Shown: positions 54,979-63,866 of the stretch, in pieces | Position numbering within the stretch: position 1 is the first letter of the stretch | Layout: every line of letters starts with the position of its first letter | Origin: Oceanitalea stevensii | GTDB lineage: Bacteria; Actinomycetota; Actinomycetes; Actinomycetales; Actinomycetaceae | Assembly: GCF_014837105.1 (NCBI RefSeq) | Contig: NZ_JACSPO010000001.1 | Coordinates: forward strand, 346,276 to 410,275 | DNA: 64,000 bases | Direction of reading: 5' to 3' | Made by a program: the position numbers and the translations under genes | The notes under the pieces: generated by a model | Told to the model about the DNA's origin: nothing | The model's database searches: none | The model's input: only the letters and a program-made list of their open reading frames with translations

Positions 54979-55940
54979 GCACGATGACACCCCCGCCGCT
55001 CGACCCGGCGATCGCGCTCGCGCTCGCGGCCGACCCGGACGCCGTCGTCGGGATGACGGCCGAGGACATCCCGGTGCTCCGCGCCCGGGCCGTCCCTGTC
55101 CCCGAGCACGAGGTCACCCGGTACGGCACCTTCGAGCGCACGGACCTGCGCTTCCGCTCGGCCGCGGACGGCGCGCCGGTCCCGGTGGTCCTCCTGCGGC
55201 CCGTCCAGACGAGCGGGCCGCTGCCCGTCCTCTTCCACATCCACGGCGGGGGACTGGTCCTCGGCGGACCGCTCGACGACCTGCCCGCCGCGCTCGACCT
55301 CGCGGCCCGCACGGGCTGCGCCGTCGCCACCGTCGACTACCGCCTCGCCCCCGAGCACCCCTACCCGACGCCGCTGCTCGACTGCTACGGCGCGCTCGTG
55401 GGCCTGCACGAGGCAGCACGGGAGTGGAACCTCGACCCCACCCGGATGATCGTCAGCGGCGTGAGCGCCGGGGGTGGCCTGGCCGCCGCCGTCGCCCTGT
55501 GGGCGCGGGACCACGACGGCCCGGACCTGCTCGGCCAGCTGCTCGTGTGCCCGATGCTCGACGACCGCAACACCTCCTTCTCCGCGCAGCAGATGCGCGG
55601 CGTCGGCACCTGGGACCTCACCGCGAACACGACGGCGTGGCGGGCCTACCTCGGCGACGCCGCCGGTGGCCCCGGGGTCCCCGCCCACGCGGCAGCCGGC
55701 CGCGCGGAGGACCTGCGCGGGCTGCCGCCCGCCTACGTCGACGTCGCCTCCGTGGAGACCTTCCGCGACGAGTGCGTGGCCTACGCCAACCGCATCTGGC
55801 AGTGCGGCGGCGTCGCCGAGCTGCACGTGTGGCCCGGCGGCAACCACGCCTTCGACTTCCTCGCCCCGTGGGCACCGCTCTCGCAGGACGCCCGCGCCGC
55901 ACGCCTCGCGTGGCTGCGCCGCCTCCTGCTCGACGCGTGA
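54975..55940 (+). CDS. HSL-type alpha/beta-hydrolase (esterase) of the sucrose operon
   Basis: Cytoplasmic esterase of 321 residues of the hormone-sensitive-lipase group. The oxyanion motif HIHGGGLVLGG, nucleophile elbow GVSAGGG and the catalytic His region GGNHAFDFL are visible, with the acid residue near SVETFRDECVAY. It is translationally coupled between the permease and the phosphorylase. A reasonable idea is removal of an acyl group from the imported sugar before phosphorolysis (inference); the specific ester is unknown. Confidence 0.9.
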   Translation: MSTMTPPPLDPAIALALAADPDAVVGMTAEDIPVLRARAVPVPEHEVTRYGTFERTDLRFRSAADGAPVPVVLLRPVQTSGPLPVLFHIHGGGLVLGGPLDDLPAALDLAARTGCAVATVDYRLAPEHPYPTPLLDCYGALVGLHEAAREWNLDPTRMIVSGVSAGGGLAAAVALWARDHDGPDLLGQLLVCPMLDDRNTSFSAQQMRGVGTWDLTANTTAWRAYLGDAAGGPGVPAHAAAGRAEDLRGLPPAYVDVASVETFRDECVAYANRIWQCGGVAELHVWPGGNHAFDFLAPWAPLSQDARAARLAWLRRLLLDA

Positions 55941-55972
55941 CCCGCCTTTCCCACCTGACCGAAAGACCTCCT

Positions 55973-57520
55973 GTGACCCTCTCCAACGGCCCGCAGCTCA
56001 TCACCTACGCCGACAGGCTCGGCGGCGACCTCCGCGGGCTCGACCAGCTGCTCGACGGTCCGCTCGCCGGTGCCTTCTCCGGCGTCCACGTCCTGCCGTA
56101 CTACCGCCCCTTCGACGGCGTCGACGCCGGCTTCGACCCCGAGGACCACACCGTCGTCGACCCGCGCCTCGGCACCTGGGAGGACGTCCGTGCGCTGAGC
56201 GAGCGCGGCGTCGTCATGAGCGACGTCATCGTCAACCACGTCTCGAGCCGCTCGGACCAGTTCCGGGACGTCGTCGAGAAGGGGGACGCGTCCCCGTGGG
56301 CGCCGATGTTCCTCACCCTCTCCTCCGTCTTCCCCGACGGCGTGAGCGAGGCCGACCTCGCCCGCATCTACCGGCCGCGGCCGGGCCTGCCGTTCACGAC
56401 GATGACCCTGGGCGGGGAGCCCCGCCTCGTGTGGACGACCTTCACCCCCGAGCAGGTCGACATCGACCTGCGCACCGACGAGGCGTGGGACTACCTGGTC
56501 TCGGTCATCGACGCGCTCACCGGTGCCGGCGTGACGATGCTCCGTCTCGACGCCGTCGGGTACAGCGGCAAGGAGGCGGGCACGGACTGCTTCATGACCG
56601 CCTCGACGCAGGCGTACGTCGACCGGATCCTCGAGCTCGCCCACGCGCGGGGTGCCTCGGTGCTCCTCGAGATCCACGGGCACTACCTCCAGCAGGTGGA
56701 GATCGCGCGGACCGTCGACTACGTCTACGACTTCGCGCTGCCGCCGCTCGTCCTCCACGCCCTCCACGCGCGCGACCTCGCGCCGCTGGCCCGCTGGATG
56801 GAGGTGCGCCCGACCAACGCGGTGACGGTCCTCGACACCCACGACGGCATCGGGATCGTCGACGTCGGACCGAACGACCTGCGCCCGGGGGAGCCGGGCC
56901 TGCTCGAGGCCGAGCAGATCGACGCGCTCGTCGAGTCGATCCACGACGCGAGCGGCGGGGCCAGCCGCCTGGCCACCGGCGCCGCGGCGTCGAACCTCGA
57001 CCTCTACCAGGTGAACTGCACCTTCTACGACGCGCTCGGGCGCGACGACCGGCGCTACCTCCTGGCGCGACTCGTCCAGCTCATGGTCCCCGGCATCCCG
57101 CAGGTCTACTACGTGGGGCTGCTGGCCGGGGAGAACGACGTGGACCTCTTCACGCGCACCGGCGTCGGGCGGGACATCAACCGCACGTACTACACCGCCG
57201 ACGACGTCGCGGAGCACCTCGACCGGGCGGTCGTCGCCGCGCAGCTCGAGGCGCTGCGGCTGCGCGCGTCCCACCCGGCCTTCGAGGGCGAGTTCACCTC
57301 CGAGCTCGACGGCACGCGCGGGGTGCTCGCGTGGACGACGCCCGAGTCGCGGGTCCAGCTCGGCTTCGACGTCGACGACGCCTCCTTCGTCCTGGCGGTG
57401 CGTGGGCCCGAGGGCTGGCGGACGGTCGTCTCCGACGGCGACCTCTCGCCGATGGCCGAGGCGGCACGGCGCGCCGCGGCAGAGCTGGCCGATCGAGCCC
57501 TCCCTGGCGCCGAGCGCTGA
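55973..57520 (+). CDS. Sucrose phosphorylase (GH13 subfamily 18-type)
   Basis: Cytoplasmic enzyme of 515 residues that splits sucrose with phosphate into glucose 1-phosphate and fructose. The catalytic residues match known bifidobacterial sucrose phosphorylase in place: nucleophile Asp193 (RLDAVGY), acid/base Glu233 (LLEIHGHY) and Asp288 (VLDTHDGIG), with conserved VYDFALPPLVLHAL, TGAAASNLDLYQVNCTFY and PGIPQVYYVGLLAGENDVDL. Related family members act on sucrose 6F-phosphate or glucosylglycerate, so exact substrate needs care. Start is GTG 55973 behind GAAAGACC. The stop codon lies inside the long hairpin at 57507-57554. Confidence 0.92.
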   Translation: MTLSNGPQLITYADRLGGDLRGLDQLLDGPLAGAFSGVHVLPYYRPFDGVDAGFDPEDHTVVDPRLGTWEDVRALSERGVVMSDVIVNHVSSRSDQFRDVVEKGDASPWAPMFLTLSSVFPDGVSEADLARIYRPRPGLPFTTMTLGGEPRLVWTTFTPEQVDIDLRTDEAWDYLVSVIDALTGAGVTMLRLDAVGYSGKEAGTDCFMTASTQAYVDRILELAHARGASVLLEIHGHYLQQVEIARTVDYVYDFALPPLVLHALHARDLAPLARWMEVRPTNAVTVLDTHDGIGIVDVGPNDLRPGEPGLLEAEQIDALVESIHDASGGASRLATGAAASNLDLYQVNCTFYDALGRDDRRYLLARLVQLMVPGIPQVYYVGLLAGENDVDLFTRTGVGRDINRTYYTADDVAEHLDRAVVAAQLEALRLRASHPAFEGEFTSELDGTRGVLAWTTPESRVQLGFDVDDASFVLAVRGPEGWRTVVSDGDLSPMAEAARRAAAELADRALPGAER

Positions 57521-57554
57521 GTTGTTACGCGAGGAACAACTCAGCGCTCGGCGC
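57507..57554. terminator. Perfect 20-bp hairpin terminator overlapping the phosphorylase stop
   Basis: GCGCCGAGCGCTGAGTTGTT (57507-57526) pairs exactly with 57535-57554 over an 8-nt loop. The first arm contains the last codons and the TGA of the sucrose phosphorylase gene. It separates convergent genes and should terminate both strands. Confidence 0.85.
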
Positions 57555-57579
57555 AAGTAAGAGGGGGGGAGGTGGTGGG

Positions 57580-59376
57580 CTACTTACCGGTGATGATGCT
57601 CCTCAACGTCTCGACGGGGAGCTTCGGGCGGCGGTTCTCGTCGAGGAGGCCGTTCGTCTCCTGGCCGGTGTCGGTGAGCTGGGTGTAGCAGAAGCCGGCG
57701 AGGGCGCTGTCCCGGACGGCATCGAGGAGGTCGCGCAGGCGGGCCTCGAAGTCACCGGCGTCGGCCGCCGTCGAGTAGCCCCAGTCGCCCTCGTGGCGCG
57801 CGGCGAAGCTCACCCCGCCGAACTCGGTGAGCATGACGGGCTGGTCCCGCACGTCCTCGCGCAGCTGCAGGCGCCGCCCCGCCGGGCCGATCCCCGCGAG
57901 CAGCTCGCGCACCGCCTCGGGCGTGCCGTAGCGTGCGCGGATCTCGGTGCCGGTGGGGGAGTAGTCGTGGATCGAGAGGATGTCGGAGTCGGTGTGCTCC
58001 CAGCCGTCGTTGGACACGACCGGCCGCGTCGGGTCCAGGGCACGGGTGAGGTTGGCGAGCCCGATCGCGTAGTGGCGTTGCGCGGGGTCGTGCGCGCCGT
58101 GCTGCACGCCCCAGCTCTCGTTGAGCGGAACCCACGTGACGATGCACGGGTGGGACACGTCCCGCCGCACGAGCTCGACCCACTCCGTGGTCAGCGCCTG
58201 CACCGAGCGCGGGGAGAACGCGTAGGCGTTGGCGGTCTCGCCCCACATCGTGAGACCGAGCCGGTCGGCCCAGTAGAGGAAGCGCGGGTCCTCGGCCTTC
58301 TGGTGCACGCGCACCGAGTTGAAGCCGAGCGCCCTGATGAGCTCGACCTCCTCGCGCAGCGCGTCGGCGCTCGGCGAGGCGAGGTGCGTCTGGGGCCAGT
58401 AGCCCTGCTCGAGCACCGAACGCAGGTAGTACGGGCGGTCGTTGAGGAGGAAGGTGCCGTGGGCGACCGCGACGGAACGCAGCCCCAGGTAGGAGCCGAC
58501 GACGTCGGAACGGCCCGTGCCGCCGTCGTCGTCCGTCTCGACGGTGAGGGTCGCGTCGAGGAGCGTGGGCCGCTCCGGTGACCACAGCAGATCCTCGTAG
58601 GCCTGGCCGTTGGCCTGACGGGCGAGGTGGACGCGCAGCTCGACGTCCTGGTCCAGCGCGCGTACCCGCTGCTCGGCGAGGAGCTCACCCTCGTGGGACA
58701 CCTGAACCGTCACCCAGGTGTCCGCCTCGGGACGCTGCGCCAGGCGCACGGTCGCGGCGACGCTCGCGCCCGGCACATCGGGCAGCCAGGCGAGCCCGGC
58801 CACGTGCTGGGCCGGCACGGCCTCGAGCCACACCGGCTGCCAGATCCCGGTGGTGCGGTGGTACCAGATGACGTGCGGCTCGCGCTGCCAGTCCTGCTTG
58901 CCGCGCGGCTGGGCGGCGTCGTGCGGGTCGTCGACGGCCTGGACCACCAGCTCGAGCGGCCCGTCCGCCGCGCGCACCACCGAGGTGACGTCGAAGCCGA
59001 AGGGCGTCTGCCCACCGGTGTGCTCGCCCACGTACGTCCCGCCGAGCCACACCCGCGCGCGGTAGTCGACCGCACCGAAGCGCAGGACGAGCCGGTCACC
59101 CTGGTCGTCCAGGCCGGCCGCGGTGAGGTCCTCGGGCGAGAGCCGCCGCCGGTACCAGACTTCCCCGAGGTAGCCGGTCTCGCCCACCCCGGAGGCCGGG
59201 GACTCCGGCGGGAACGGCACGGTGATCTGCCGGTCGAACTCCACCTCGGCGGGGGTGTCGGCCCGCGCGACGGCGAAGTCCCAGCTGCCGCACAGATCCG
59301 CCCAGCGGCTGCGCTGGAGCTGGGGTCGCGGGTAGGAGCCGTCCTGGTGGCTGGGACGAGACGCGGGCGTGGTCAT
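57580..59376 (-). CDS. Glycoside hydrolase family 2 enzyme
   Basis: Cytoplasmic retaining glycosidase of 598 residues (beta-galactosidase/glucuronidase/mannosidase clan). N-terminal jelly-roll (WADLCGSWDFAVARADTP...), an Ig-like domain and a TIM barrel are visible. Acid/base is Glu420 in VPLNESWGV, nucleophile Glu518 in LTEFGGVSF. No signal peptide. It overlaps the upstream LacI stop by 4 bp (ATGA), so it is coexpressed with its regulator, and probably cleaves the oligosaccharide imported by the divergent ABC system. It is shorter than full LacZ. Confidence 0.92.
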   Translation of the reverse strand: MTTPASRPSHQDGSYPRPQLQRSRWADLCGSWDFAVARADTPAEVEFDRQITVPFPPESPASGVGETGYLGEVWYRRRLSPEDLTAAGLDDQGDRLVLRFGAVDYRARVWLGGTYVGEHTGGQTPFGFDVTSVVRAADGPLELVVQAVDDPHDAAQPRGKQDWQREPHVIWYHRTTGIWQPVWLEAVPAQHVAGLAWLPDVPGASVAATVRLAQRPEADTWVTVQVSHEGELLAEQRVRALDQDVELRVHLARQANGQAYEDLLWSPERPTLLDATLTVETDDDGGTGRSDVVGSYLGLRSVAVAHGTFLLNDRPYYLRSVLEQGYWPQTHLASPSADALREEVELIRALGFNSVRVHQKAEDPRFLYWADRLGLTMWGETANAYAFSPRSVQALTTEWVELVRRDVSHPCIVTWVPLNESWGVQHGAHDPAQRHYAIGLANLTRALDPTRPVVSNDGWEHTDSDILSIHDYSPTGTEIRARYGTPEAVRELLAGIGPAGRRLQLREDVRDQPVMLTEFGGVSFAARHEGDWGYSTAADAGDFEARLRDLLDAVRDSALAGFCYTQLTDTGQETNGLLDENRRPKLPVETLRSIITGK

Positions 59377-60521
59377 GGCTGCTCCTCTGGGTCGGGCGCC
59401 GGGCGGGATCCGGCTGTCGGCGGTAACAAGTCAGCTGTCGGCGAGGGGGTGGGGCCGTCGGCGGGGTGGGATCCGGCTGTCGGCGGTAGCAAGTCAGCTG
59501 TCGGCGAGGGGGTGGGGCCGGCGGTGGTCTCGCGGACGGCGAGGCGGTGGGGCACGGTCACGGTCTGCGGGGGGAGGCCGGCGGCGGCGCCCCCGCGCAG
59601 GAGCAGGTCGATCGCCGCCGTGGCGAGGGCCTGCTTGTCCGGCGCGATGGTGGTGAGGGACGGCGTCGTGTACGTCGCCTCCTCGATGTCGTCGACACCG
59701 ACGACGGCGACGTCCCGCGGCACCCGCAGCCCGCGCACCGCCAGGGTGCGCAGGGCGCCGAGGGCGAGGGCGTCGTTGAAGCAGAAGACGGCGTCGGGCG
59801 GCTCGGGCAGCTCGAGGAGCCGGGCCATGGCGGCCGCGCCGTCGGGGCGGTGGAACTGCTCGACGGTGGCGACCAGCCGCTCGTCGTAGGTCACGCCCGC
59901 GGCCCTGAGGGCGTCGCGGTACCCCTCCAGGCGCAGCACCGCCGTCTCGTTCGGACCGCTGTCCTGGGCGCCGATCGCCGCCACCCGGCGCCGCCCCAGG
60001 GACAGCAGGTGCGCGGTCGCGTCCGCGGCGGCGGCGCAGTTGTCGACGGTCACGTGGTCGAGGACGGCGTCGCCCACGTGCTCCCCGAGCAGGACGAGCG
60101 GGGAGCGGTCCACGCGCTCGCGCAGCGCCGGGGCGTCCAGGGCGAGCGGGGACAGGACGAGGCCGTCGAGCACGGGCAGGTCGCGGCCCTCGAGCAGCGC
60201 GCGCTCGGCCTCCTCGTCGCCCTCGGTCTGGGAGAGCAGCACCATGCGCCCGCGTGCCTTGGCGGCTCGCACGAGCTCGGCGGCGAGCTCGGCGAAGTAC
60301 GGCTGGGTGAGCTCGGGCAGGGCGACGGCGATGAGCCCGCTGGACCCGCGGCGCAGGTGCCGCGCGGCGAGGTTGGGCCGGTAGTCCAGCGCCGCCAGCG
60401 CCTCCTCGACCCGTTCGCGCGTGGCGGTGGTGACCGACCCGGTGCCGTTGACGACGTTGGAGACGGTCTTGATCGAGACCCCCGCCCGGGAGGCCACCTC
60501 GCGCAACCCGATCCGAGCCAT
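59373..60521 (-). CDS. LacI-family repressor of the GH2/importer regulon, with repeat-derived tail
   Basis: Repressor of 382 residues, longer than the usual about 340. HTH: IGLREVASRAGVSIKTVSNVVNG. Core domain normal, ending about VTVPHRLAVRETTAG. The tail then holds two nearly identical 21-residue units (GPTPSPTADLLPPTAGS-type) encoded by the direct repeat at 59405-59520, so repeat DNA has been read into the gene. AAGGAGGGGG precedes ATG 60521. It is divergent from the importer across the operator at 60610-60626. Confidence 0.9.
   Translation of the reverse strand: MARIGLREVASRAGVSIKTVSNVVNGTGSVTTATRERVEEALAALDYRPNLAARHLRRGSSGLIAVALPELTQPYFAELAAELVRAAKARGRMVLLSQTEGDEEAERALLEGRDLPVLDGLVLSPLALDAPALRERVDRSPLVLLGEHVGDAVLDHVTVDNCAAAADATAHLLSLGRRRVAAIGAQDSGPNETAVLRLEGYRDALRAAGVTYDERLVATVEQFHRPDGAAAMARLLELPEPPDAVFCFNDALALGALRTLAVRGLRVPRDVAVVGVDDIEEATYTTPSLTTIAPDKQALATAAIDLLLRGGAAAGLPPQTVTVPHRLAVRETTAGPTPSPTADLLPPTAGSHPADGPTPSPTADLLPPTAGSRPAPDPEEQP
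59405..59520. repeat. 53-bp direct repeat, two copies, inside the LacI 3' end
   Basis: Copies at 59405-59457 and 59468-59520 differ at one visible position (TAACAAG versus TAGCAAG). Each holds CGGCTGTCGGCGG and AAGTCAGCTGTCGGCG, sharing the CAGCTGTCGG core with the repeats near 50400. It looks like a genome-repeat element that now extends the repressor's C-terminus. Confidence 0.85.
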
Positions 60522-60609
60522 CGCCCCCTCCTTCCGGTGCCCGCCGGTCTCCGTCCCGCGACGCCGCGCAATCGGACCGGACCGTCCGACCATAACGAAT
60601 CGGCCTACC

Positions 60610-60626
60610 GGTATACAACGTTTACC
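60610..60626. promoter_or_regulatory. LacI-type operator between the GH2 regulator and importer genes
   Basis: GGTATACAACGTTTACC is an imperfect palindrome with the central CG of LacI operators, 73 bp before the importer start and 89 bp before the repressor start. It differs from the boxes at 50233 and 51744, so the two LacI proteins have separate specificities. No other element was assigned in this intergenic stretch. Confidence 0.75.
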
Positions 60627-60698
60627 GCCTGTGTTAGAAAGGCCATCCAGGCACCTCCAGGGCCGGGGGTGCACCTCATCGACGAGGGGGCTTTCACG

Positions 60699-62048
60699 AT
60701 GACAACCACACGCACACCACGGATCGCAGCCCGCAGGCGCAGTGTCCTCGCGGCCGCGACGACCACCGCCGTCGTCCTCCTCGCAGCATGCGGCGGGGGC
60801 CAGACGCCCGAGGACGTCGCCGGGGGCGGCGGCGAGCCGAGCGAGGCACCGGAGTTCACCGGGGAGTACACCGGTCCGGCGGTCGAGCTCAACTACTGGA
60901 ACGGCTTCACCGGCGGCGACGGGCCCTTCATGCAGGAGCTCGTCGACCAGTTCAACGCCGAGCACGAGAACATCACCGTCGTCCCCAACACCATGGACTG
61001 GTCCGACTTCTACCAGCGGCTCCCCGCGGCCGTCACGCAGGGCGAGGGCCCCCACGTGGGCGTCATGCACCTGGACCAGCTGGCGACGATGGCGGCACGC
61101 AACGCCATCGTCCCCCTCGACGACCTCGCCGAGTCCCTCGAGCTCACCGCGGAGGACTTCACCGAGGACGTCTGGGACGCCGGCATCTACGAGGACCAGC
61201 GCTACGGGATCCCGCTCGACGTCCACTCCCTGGCGATGTACTACAACACCGAGCACTTCGAGGAGGCGGGCATCACCGAGCCGCCCACCGACGAGGCCTC
61301 CCTCATGGAGGCCCTCGACGCGCTCCAGGCCGCCGGCTTCGAGACCCCGTTCTGGATGCCGCAGCTGTGGCCCAGCCACCTCATGTGGCTGTCCCTCGCG
61401 TGGCAGAACGGCGAGGAGGTGTACGCCGAGGACGGCTCCGCGGCGATGTACGACTCCCCGGGTGGTGTCGAGGCCCTGGAGTGGCAGCGCTCGATCATCG
61501 AGCAGGGCTACAGCCCCAACGACGTCGCGATCGACTCCCAGTACGTCGCCTTCAAGAACGGGGAGAACTCCATCACCTGGGACGGCATCTGGCAGATCAA
61601 CGACCTCGAGGCCGAGGAGGTGCCCTACGGCATCGCCCCGATCCCGCAGATCGGTGACGAGGCCGCCGTCTGGGCCAACTCCCACCACTTCTTCATGAGC
61701 CGGCAGGCGACCGAGGACGAGAACCTCGCCGCCGCCTCGCAGGTGTTCATCGCCTGGATGTCCGAGCAGTCCGCCACCTGGGCCGGCTCGGGCCTCATCC
61801 CGGCGCGCCTGTCCGTCCGGGAGAGCGGCGTGCTCGACGACATGCCCCAGCAGGTCATCGCCGAGCAGATCGACACCATGCGCTTCCTGCCGCCCGTCCC
61901 GGGCGTGGGCACCGTCCAGGCCGAGGCGCTCGAGCCGGCGATCGCGGACGCGGTCCTCGGCAACACCCCGCCGTCCGAGGCGCTGGGCACCGCGGCCGAG
62001 CAGGGCACCAACCTCATGGAGCAGAACCTCGAGAGCTTCGGGGGTTGA
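60699..62048 (+). CDS. Carbohydrate ABC transporter substrate-binding lipoprotein (second system)
   Basis: Extracellular receptor of 449 residues with lipobox VLLAACGGG. Family 1 binding fold: ELNYWNGFTGGDGPFMQELVDQFNAEH, VTQGEGPHVGVMHLDQLATMA, IPLDVHSLAMYYN, ITWDGIWQINDLEA. GAGGGGG lies ahead of ATG 60699. Operon partner of two permeases; the coregulated GH2 enzyme suggests a beta-linked oligosaccharide ligand (inference). Confidence 0.92.
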   Translation: MTTTRTPRIAARRRSVLAAATTTAVVLLAACGGGQTPEDVAGGGGEPSEAPEFTGEYTGPAVELNYWNGFTGGDGPFMQELVDQFNAEHENITVVPNTMDWSDFYQRLPAAVTQGEGPHVGVMHLDQLATMAARNAIVPLDDLAESLELTAEDFTEDVWDAGIYEDQRYGIPLDVHSLAMYYNTEHFEEAGITEPPTDEASLMEALDALQAAGFETPFWMPQLWPSHLMWLSLAWQNGEEVYAEDGSAAMYDSPGGVEALEWQRSIIEQGYSPNDVAIDSQYVAFKNGENSITWDGIWQINDLEAEEVPYGIAPIPQIGDEAAVWANSHHFFMSRQATEDENLAAASQVFIAWMSEQSATWAGSGLIPARLSVRESGVLDDMPQQVIAEQIDTMRFLPPVPGVGTVQAEALEPAIADAVLGNTPPSEALGTAAEQGTNLMEQNLESFGG

Positions 62049-62050
62049 CG

Positions 62051-62998
62051 ATGGCCCCCACCGTTGCGCCTCCGCGCAGCGAGGAGGGGCTGCGGGAGGG
62101 GCGACGGCGTGGCATCCCGGTGCACGGGAAGGCGACGCCGTGGCTCTTCCTCGCCCCGTACCTCGTCCTGTTCCTTGGCTTCGTGGTCGCGCCGATCGTC
62201 GTCGGCGCGTGGATCAGCCTGCACCGGTGGGACTACACCCTGCCGAACAAGCCGTTCGTCGGTCTGGAGAACTACACCAGCCTGTTCGACACCGGCTCGA
62301 TCGCGGCGGCCCAGTTCTGGGACGCGATGGAGGCGACGGCGATCTTCACGGTGTTCAGCGTGCCGCTCCTGCTCACGATCCCGCTCGTCGTCGCCCTCGT
62401 GATGAACATGAAGTTCCGGGGCCGGACCTTCTTCCGGGCGGTCTACTTCGCGCCCTACGTCCTGGGCGTCGCCGTCGTCGCGATCATGTGGCGCTACCTG
62501 CTCGACAACAACATCGGCCTCGTCAACTACTACCTCGGGCTGCTCGGCCTCCCGGACGACATCCCGTGGCTCACCTCGAGCCCCGCGGTGTGGGTGAGCC
62601 TCGTCGGGGTCACGGTGTGGTGGACGCTCGGCTTCAACGCCGTCATCTACCTCGCCGCGCTCCAGGACATCCCCGGCGAGCTGTACGAGGCGGCCCGGGT
62701 GGACGGCGCCAACCGGTGGCAGCAGTTCCGCAACGTCACGCTCCCGGGGCTGCGGCCGGTGCTCGCGTTCATCACGACGATCACCATCATCGCCTCGGCG
62801 AACATGTTCGGGCAGTCCTACCTCATGACGTCCGGCGGTCCCGGCCGCGAGACCCGCACCGCGATCTACCAGATCGCCGAGACGGGCCTGCGCAACTTCC
62901 AGATGGGCAGCGCCGCCGCGATGAGCTACGTGCTCACCGTGGCGCTCATGCTCCTGAGCATCGTCGTGTTCTGGATCTTCCGTGAGCGGAAGGGTTGA
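62051..62998 (+). CDS. Carbohydrate ABC transporter permease 1 (second system)
   Basis: MalF-like permease of 315 residues, six main helices. EAA loop YEAARVDGANRWQQFRNVTLPGLRP, ending SANMFGQSYLMTSGGPGRETR. ATG 62051 is preferred to an overlapping TTG at 62045; GGGGG lies just upstream. It begins 2 bp after the receptor stop. Confidence 0.92.
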   Translation: MAPTVAPPRSEEGLREGRRRGIPVHGKATPWLFLAPYLVLFLGFVVAPIVVGAWISLHRWDYTLPNKPFVGLENYTSLFDTGSIAAAQFWDAMEATAIFTVFSVPLLLTIPLVVALVMNMKFRGRTFFRAVYFAPYVLGVAVVAIMWRYLLDNNIGLVNYYLGLLGLPDDIPWLTSSPAVWVSLVGVTVWWTLGFNAVIYLAALQDIPGELYEAARVDGANRWQQFRNVTLPGLRPVLAFITTITIIASANMFGQSYLMTSGGPGRETRTAIYQIAETGLRNFQMGSAAAMSYVLTVALMLLSIVVFWIFRERKG

Positions 62999-62999
62999 G

Positions 63000-63866
63000 A
63001 TGGCCACCACCACCACCGCACCGGCCCCGGCGACCCGCCGCACGCCCGTGGGACGCGTCGTCCTGCGCTACGTCATCCTCGGGGTGCTCGCGCTCCTGTT
63101 CATCAGCCCGCTCATCTACATGCTCGTCACGTCCTTCAAGACGCGTGGCGAGGCCGCCGGGTTCCCCCCGACGTGGATCCCCGACCCGCCCACCACCGCC
63201 GCCTACGAGTCGATCCTCAACGCCCCCGGCACTCCGGTGCTGCGGTGGTTCGCCAACAGCCTCGGCGCGGCGGCGGCGAACGCGGCGCTCGTCGTCACGA
63301 CGTCCACGCTCGCCGGCTTCGCCCTCGCGCGCATGCAGTTCCGCGGCCGCCGGCTCGTCTTCGGGGCCGTCGTCGCCACGCTCTTCGTGCCGCCGGTCAT
63401 CCTCATCATCCCCAACTACCTCATCGTCGGGGAGCTGGCCTGGCTCAACACCCTCCTCGCGGTCATCGTGCCCACCGCGGCGTCCGCGTTCGGGGTGTTC
63501 TTCATGCGCCAGTTCTTCATCAGTCTCCCCGGCGAGCTCGAGGAGGCGGCCCGGCTCGACGGCGCGAACCAGTGGCAGGCGTTCTCCAAGGTCGCCCTGC
63601 CGCTGGCCCGGCCGGCGCTCGCCACCCTCGCGCTACTCGCGTTCCTCACCAACTGGAACGACTTCCTCTGGCCGGTCTACGTGCTGTTCAGCCCCGACGT
63701 CCAGACGCTGCCGGCCGGCCTGTCCACCCTGCAGTCCGCCAACGCCGTGCGCTACGACCTCCTCATGGCCGGCGCCGTCATCGCGAGCATCCCCGTGCTG
63801 GCGATGTACATCTTCCTGCAGCGCTACATCATCGAGGGCGTCTCCCGCTCGGGGCTCAAGGGATGA
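63000..63866 (+). CDS. Carbohydrate ABC transporter permease 2 (second system)
   Basis: MalG-like permease of 288 residues with the EAA loop EEAARLDGANQWQAFSKVALPLARPALATLALLAF. ATG 63000 follows the previous stop by 1 bp. Its own stop overlaps the next lipoprotein start by 4 bp, so that gene belongs to the same operon. No ATPase gene is visible up to the window end. Confidence 0.92.
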   Translation: MATTTTAPAPATRRTPVGRVVLRYVILGVLALLFISPLIYMLVTSFKTRGEAAGFPPTWIPDPPTTAAYESILNAPGTPVLRWFANSLGAAAANAALVVTTSTLAGFALARMQFRGRRLVFGAVVATLFVPPVILIIPNYLIVGELAWLNTLLAVIVPTAASAFGVFFMRQFFISLPGELEEAARLDGANQWQAFSKVALPLARPALATLALLAFLTNWNDFLWPVYVLFSPDVQTLPAGLSTLQSANAVRYDLLMAGAVIASIPVLAMYIFLQRYIIEGVSRSGLKG

